Shown here one piece after another: positions 5,822 through 9,272 of a stretch of DNA of 9,272 nucleotides. The position numbers were made by a program, and so were the translations under genes. The notes beneath the pieces are model-generated. The model was not told the DNA's origin. It saw nothing but the letters and a program-made list of their open reading frames with translations, and did no database searches. The first letter of the stretch is position 1; every line of letters begins with the position of its first letter. Source of the DNA: DASQDN01 sp035630195 (lineage in GTDB: Bacteria; Acidobacteriota; Terriglobia; Bryobacterales; Bryobacteraceae); NCBI GenBank assembly GCA_035630195.1, contig DASQLD010000454.1, positions 1 to 9,272 on the forward strand. Reading direction: 5' to 3'.

Positions 5822-8800
5822 TGCCACCTGAATCTCACGCGCTGGTTGCGTGGAGGTTATGGTTCCGAAGGCATTTGAGGAGCTGTTGCTGTTCGGCGCA
5901 GTGAAATTCGTCTTGTTCGAAATATTGAAAGCTTCGGCCCGGAATTCGATGCGGCTTCCTTCGGTGACTCGGAAGTCCTTGTGCAGTCCGAGATCGAACT
6001 GGAAGAACGCTGGAGCCCGAACGATGTTGCGGCCGGCGTTTCCGAATGGGCGCGACGGGTCAGTCGGATTCGAGACTGTAGCCCGGTTGAGGTAGTTCGA
6101 AGGACCGCGATTGGCTTCGGGGGTCAAAGGATCGCCGCTGATGTTTGGGCGATAGGTGGGAGCGCTGCTTACCTGGAACTGGCTGGAAGGATCGTAGGTC
6201 AGATTCACGGGAAGACCGCTTGTCATGGTGTTGATCCCCGTTAGCCGCCAGCCGCCGGCGATTCCATCGACGACGGGATTCCAGGACGAACCGTAGCGAC
6301 GATTGCGGCCAAAGGGCAGCTCGTACGTGAATGAGGTCGTGTTGTTAAACGGCTGGTCATATCCGGAGAGTCCCTTCTCGTTACGCAGATCGCGGATGTT
6401 GACGCGAGAGTTGTCGCCGTTGGCAGTCTCCAGGTGGCCCGACGCGTTGTCAATCGCTTTCGACCATGTGAACGAGTTCAACAGATAAAGCCCCGCGCTG
6501 TAGCGTTTCTCCAGTTTGAACTGCAGCGCGTGGTAGTTGAGAAATCCTCCGCCGTAGGCTTCCTGAATGAAGCCGAAATCCTGCAACGGTCGACGTGCTT
6601 GCAGGCTGAGGTTCTGTCCTTGAGCGTTCGGAACCGCTTGGTTGTAGTCGCCGAGAATCATCAGGCCGATGCCGCGTGTCCCAACATATCCGAGGTCAAG
6701 AACGAAATCCCTGGCCAATTCCTGCTGGATGGTGAAGTGCCAGCTTTGCACGTAGCTGGTGCGATAGTCCGACGGGATGTAGTTGGTTCGGGCAATGCGC
6801 GGGTTGATGTTCTTCAGGTCGAGGAAGCCGTTGGGATAGCCCTGTTCCGTGGGCCGGAAGCAAGAGAACGGTGGATCGTTGAGGCTTGTGCAAAGCTGCT
6901 GTCCGCTGGTGGGGACGAGCGGAGCCAACTGATCGACAAAGGGATTGAGAATGTTCGGAAGGTTGTAGGCAAGAAGGTTCTCACCACCCAGGCGGTTGAA
7001 GTGAATGTAGCTGATTCCATAGCCGGAGCGGATCACGGTCTTGGGAAGTACGTTGTAGGCAAAACCGACGCGCGGAGCCCAATTGTTACGATCCGGATGA
7101 ATGAGAGAGCGGTCGTAAAGAGATCCTTCTTTTGCTCGAAGCAAGGTGTTGGTAACTGGATCGAAGTTCGATAGCAGATTGTCGCGCTCGTACTGCGGCG
7201 TCGCAAACTCGTAGCGGACTCCGATATTGAGAGTGAACTTCGGCGAAATCTTGAAGTCATCCTGCAAGTAGAGGAAGTGCATGCGCTGGCGATAGTTCAC
7301 GATGGCCGGTGTAGCCAACTCATAGCGGCTGCGCGCTCCGAAGAGGAAGTCAGCGAGGAACTGAACGTTGTTGGTCGGAGTACCCGGAACCTGGCTGAAC
7401 CGGCCCGCGTAGGTGTCCGTACCGTACTTAGGTGAGAAATCATCGATCTCGGTATTGATTGCCTGGTATTCATAGCCCGCTTTGAGGCTGTGGCGACCGA
7501 GGATCTTCGAATAGTTTGCCTTGGGATTGAGAACGTCAGGATTCTGATACTGCGGATTGCTGTTCTGGACCCCGAAGGCAGCGTATCCGCTAACCGCTTG
7601 CCGGTAGATGCCTCCGGTATAACGCGGATCACTGGGCGCGTTCGGGATGTTGAACCTTTCCTTCACTCCTTCGGTTCCGAGGAACATCGGAAACTTTCCC
7701 CCATCCGTCCGTGAGTAGCCGACGCGCACTTCGAGCATGGAGGTAGGGGACAAGGTAAAGTTCGAGCCAAGTGCGATCTGCTTGTTGTTGACGCGCACGT
7801 TGCCGTTAGAGTCGCCCCCCGAAGGTCCCGGGATGGATGGGGGGATGAACTGATTCAACTCGCGATGGCTGTAGCGCGCGAAGAGGTTGACGCGCGACCC
7901 GAGATAGTGATCGTAACGAACGTCGCCCTTGTTGCTGTCATCAGTGGTGGCAGGTTGAGATTGGAAATTGTTAGCTAAACCCGGGAGATTCGGAGCTGGA
8001 AGATCGGCGAGGACTTCCCGGGCAAAACTGGTGATTTGTCCCTGCGGGATGGTTCCATTGGCGAATACTTCGCTGGTGAACGGGTTTCGGACTGCGGAAC
8101 CGAGAATGCCCTGCCTCTGTTCGAGTGTCGGCAGTGTCGTGAACACCGGCCGTTTCTGGATACGGCGGAAACCTTCGTAGTCGACGAAAAAGAAGGCTTT
8201 GTTGCGGATTACGGGCCCACCGAATGCTCCGCCGAACTGATTCTGGATCAGCACCGGTTTCTCATTATTCACGGGCTTGAAGAAGCCGGTCGCGTTCAAC
8301 TCGGTGTTTCTCAGATACTCCCAGGCCGCGCCGTGGAACGAATTCGTACCGCTGCGAATGCTGGCGTTAATGACGCCGCCGCCGGCCCGTCCGAACTCGG
8401 CGCTGTAATTGGTGGTTTCGATGCGGAACTCCTGAACTGCATCGGGGGAAAGCTGGACAACCTGGTTCGAAAAGCCCTGGTTGCTGGTGCCGTATGCGTT
8501 GTTGTCGACGCCATCAATGACGAAGTTGTTTAGGGAACTTCGCATTCCGTTCACGTTAAACGAAGCGTCGCGCGAAGATGTGATGCCCGATTTGCGGACG
8601 CCGGGTGCAAGAAGCGCGAGGTCGGCGTAGGAACGTCCGTTGAGCGGGAGATTCACGATCTGGTTGCTGCCTACGACGGTGCCGCGGGAACTGGTGTCAG
8701 TCTCAAGCGGAGTGGCGGCATCGACGACGACGATCTGTTCGGCGACATCACCGACCTGCAAGTTAAGGTCGACCCGCTGACGAGCGGCGACGGTGACGGT

Positions 8801-9100
8801 AAATTCGCCGGCGATCGCCTTTTTGAAGCCAGGCGCTTCGCCAGATAGCCGGTACGTACCGATCGGAACGTTCAGAATCTGGAAGTTACCGTTGGCGTCT
8901 GTTGCGGTTGTTTGTTGGATACCGGTCTTGGTGTTCTCGAGCGTGACGTTAGCGCCGGCCATGGCCGCGCCGCTGGGGTCACGAACGGTACCGAGTACGG
9001 ATGCGCTGTCAAACTGTGCCACTGCCGGAAACACGGTCAGAAGAGCGAGCAAAACGGGACTCAAAGCGCTGCAAAAGCGCCTGCGGATTGAATTAATCAT
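5804..9100 (-). CDS. TonB-dependent receptor with N-terminal carboxypeptidase-regulatory-like domain
   Basis: The product is a complete 1,098-residue outer-membrane receptor. Residues 1-28 are a signal peptide (MINSIRRRF, hydrophobic run, cleavage after FPAVA). A carboxypeptidase-regulatory-like (CarboxypepD_reg/Cna-B type) beta-sandwich follows at ~33-115, with the GTVRDPSGA start and GNFQILNVPIGTY. The plug spans ~125-250, with VNLPLNGRSY (149-158), VNGMRSS (183-189) and FVIDGVDNN (193-201). The long barrel runs to the C-terminal ALRFVF with the terminal Phe expected for barrel assembly. This architecture is typical of the many Acidobacteriota TonB receptors linked to uptake of oligosaccharides or other large substrates. 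I cannot name the ligand, and no TonB box is obvious. AGGG at 9109-9106 lies 5 nt before the ATG. No TonB, ExbB/D or SusD-like partner lies in the window. Confidence 0.95.
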   Translation of the reverse strand: MINSIRRRFCSALSPVLLALLTVFPAVAQFDSASVLGTVRDPSGAAMAGANVTLENTKTGIQQTTATDANGNFQILNVPIGTYRLSGEAPGFKKAIAGEFTVTVAARQRVDLNLQVGDVAEQIVVVDAATPLETDTSSRGTVVGSNQIVNLPLNGRSYADLALLAPGVRKSGITSSRDASFNVNGMRSSLNNFVIDGVDNNAYGTSNQGFSNQVVQLSPDAVQEFRIETTNYSAEFGRAGGGVINASIRSGTNSFHGAAWEYLRNTELNATGFFKPVNNEKPVLIQNQFGGAFGGPVIRNKAFFFVDYEGFRRIQKRPVFTTLPTLEQRQGILGSAVRNPFTSEVFANGTIPQGQITSFAREVLADLPAPNLPGLANNFQSQPATTDDSNKGDVRYDHYLGSRVNLFARYSHRELNQFIPPSIPGPSGGDSNGNVRVNNKQIALGSNFTLSPTSMLEVRVGYSRTDGGKFPMFLGTEGVKERFNIPNAPSDPRYTGGIYRQAVSGYAAFGVQNSNPQYQNPDVLNPKANYSKILGRHSLKAGYEYQAINTEIDDFSPKYGTDTYAGRFSQVPGTPTNNVQFLADFLFGARSRYELATPAIVNYRQRMHFLYLQDDFKISPKFTLNIGVRYEFATPQYERDNLLSNFDPVTNTLLRAKEGSLYDRSLIHPDRNNWAPRVGFAYNVLPKTVIRSGYGISYIHFNRLGGENLLAYNLPNILNPFVDQLAPLVPTSGQQLCTSLNDPPFSCFRPTEQGYPNGFLDLKNINPRIARTNYIPSDYRTSYVQSWHFTIQQELARDFVLDLGYVGTRGIGLMILGDYNQAVPNAQGQNLSLQARRPLQDFGFIQEAYGGGFLNYHALQFKLEKRYSAGLYLLNSFTWSKAIDNASGHLETANGDNSRVNIRDLRNEKGLSGYDQPFNNTTSFTYELPFGRNRRYGSSWNPVVDGIAGGWRLTGINTMTSGLPVNLTYDPSSQFQVSSAPTYRPNISGDPLTPEANRGPSNYLNRATVSNPTDPSRPFGNAGRNIVRAPAFFQFDLGLHKDFRVTEGSRIEFRAEAFNISNKTNFTAPNSNSSSNAFGTITSTQPAREIQVALRFVF

Positions 9101-9135
9101 AGATGCCCTGAGGTAATGCTGAGTTTAGCGCATCT

Positions 9136-9272
9136 TCATGTCAGTTGTGTTTCGAGCAAGTTACGGTCAATCGACAAAGGAATTGTCGGGTTCGCTTCGT
9201 AACTGCACGCGATTGGATAGGTGGCTGGCTCCGGGTTGCGGATCGGCTCAACCGAATTTTCGATTTCGGGGA
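9136..9272 (-). CDS. Possible C-terminal end of an upstream gene
   Basis: A minus-strand frame is open from the right edge to TGA at 9138-9136, 45 sense codons. It reads like ordinary acidic/proline-containing protein (PEIENSVEP near the edge, LSIDRNLLETQLT at the end) and its third codon positions are fairly GC-rich. A second minus frame and a plus frame are also open here, so the support is thin. If real, the gene ends 35 bp before the receptor ATG and might be co-transcribed with it. I do not recognise a family. Confidence 0.3.
   Translation of the reverse strand, partial: PEIENSVEPIRNPEPATYPIACSYEANPTIPLSIDRNLLETQLT
9172..9188. repeat. Short inverted repeat upstream of the receptor gene
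   Basis: CGACAA and TTGTCG form a perfect 6-bp dyad around a 5-nt centre (AGGAA), about 72 bp upstream of the receptor ATG. It could be an operator or a chance hairpin. No T-run follows on either strand, so it is not a good terminator. Confidence 0.3.

Noticed and set aside
6434..7174. A 246-codon plus-strand open frame opposite the TonB receptor.
   Set aside because: It lies wholly inside the receptor gene, whose protein is continuous and family-typical; the antisense product has no recognisable features.
9101..9272. A sigma-70 promoter for the TonB receptor (TTGACC near 9170 on the minus strand, TAAACT near 9125).
   Set aside because: The two elements are not spaced to form a pair, and no other hexamer pair with 16-18 bp spacing was convincing.
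1..9272. Mobile elements, CRISPR arrays, tRNA genes and riboswitches.
   Set aside because: I saw no transposase or integrase motifs, no regularly spaced repeats, no tRNA-like cloverleaf and no gene-free stretch long enough to hide a large RNA element.

Overview
The window looks like chromosomal DNA of a Gram-negative bacterium, most likely an Acidobacteriota member of the Solibacter/Bryobacter kind. This is inferred, mainly from the roughly 1,100-residue TonB-dependent receptor with an N-terminal carboxypeptidase-regulatory-like domain, a type greatly expanded in that phylum. The moderately GC-rich composition and the outer-membrane proteins fit. No rRNA, tRNA, insertion sequence, integrase or CRISPR array was seen. 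Coding density is very high, and no gene-free stretch exceeds about 170 bases.

Left half (1-4761, minus strand): four genes are packed head to tail and read right to left. The first is an Omp85/BamA-type outer-membrane beta-barrel without POTRA domains (4761-3490). The second is a secreted protein with what looks like a protein-kinase-like catalytic core (3490-1880). The third is a small UBP-type zinc finger protein (1883-1617). The last is a receiver / glutaredoxin-like / FAD-NAD(P)H oxidoreductase fusion that runs off the left edge (1633 to <1). All three junctions overlap: TGATG, ATGA and 17 nt. The four are therefore almost certainly one translationally coupled operon. The first two products carry export signals and the last two look cytoplasmic, so the operon spans the envelope. 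I do not recognise it as a described system, and it is the most interesting part of the window.

Middle (4762-5821): a 112-bp divergent intergenic region separates the operon from a plus-strand hormone-sensitive-lipase-type carboxylesterase (GTG start at 4874).

Right half (5804-9272, minus strand): a complete TonB-dependent receptor (9100-5804) converges on the esterase, and their 3' ends overlap by 18 bp. The last 170 bases hold the receptor's ribosome binding site, a small dyad and possibly the end of another minus-strand gene.

How the genes might work together (inference): the operon may couple a cytoplasmic redox/phospho-signalling flavoprotein and its zinc-finger partner to a periplasmic or surface kinase-like enzyme and an outer-membrane barrel. 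The esterase and the receptor look like separate units for substrate uptake and ester breakdown, with no proven link to the operon.
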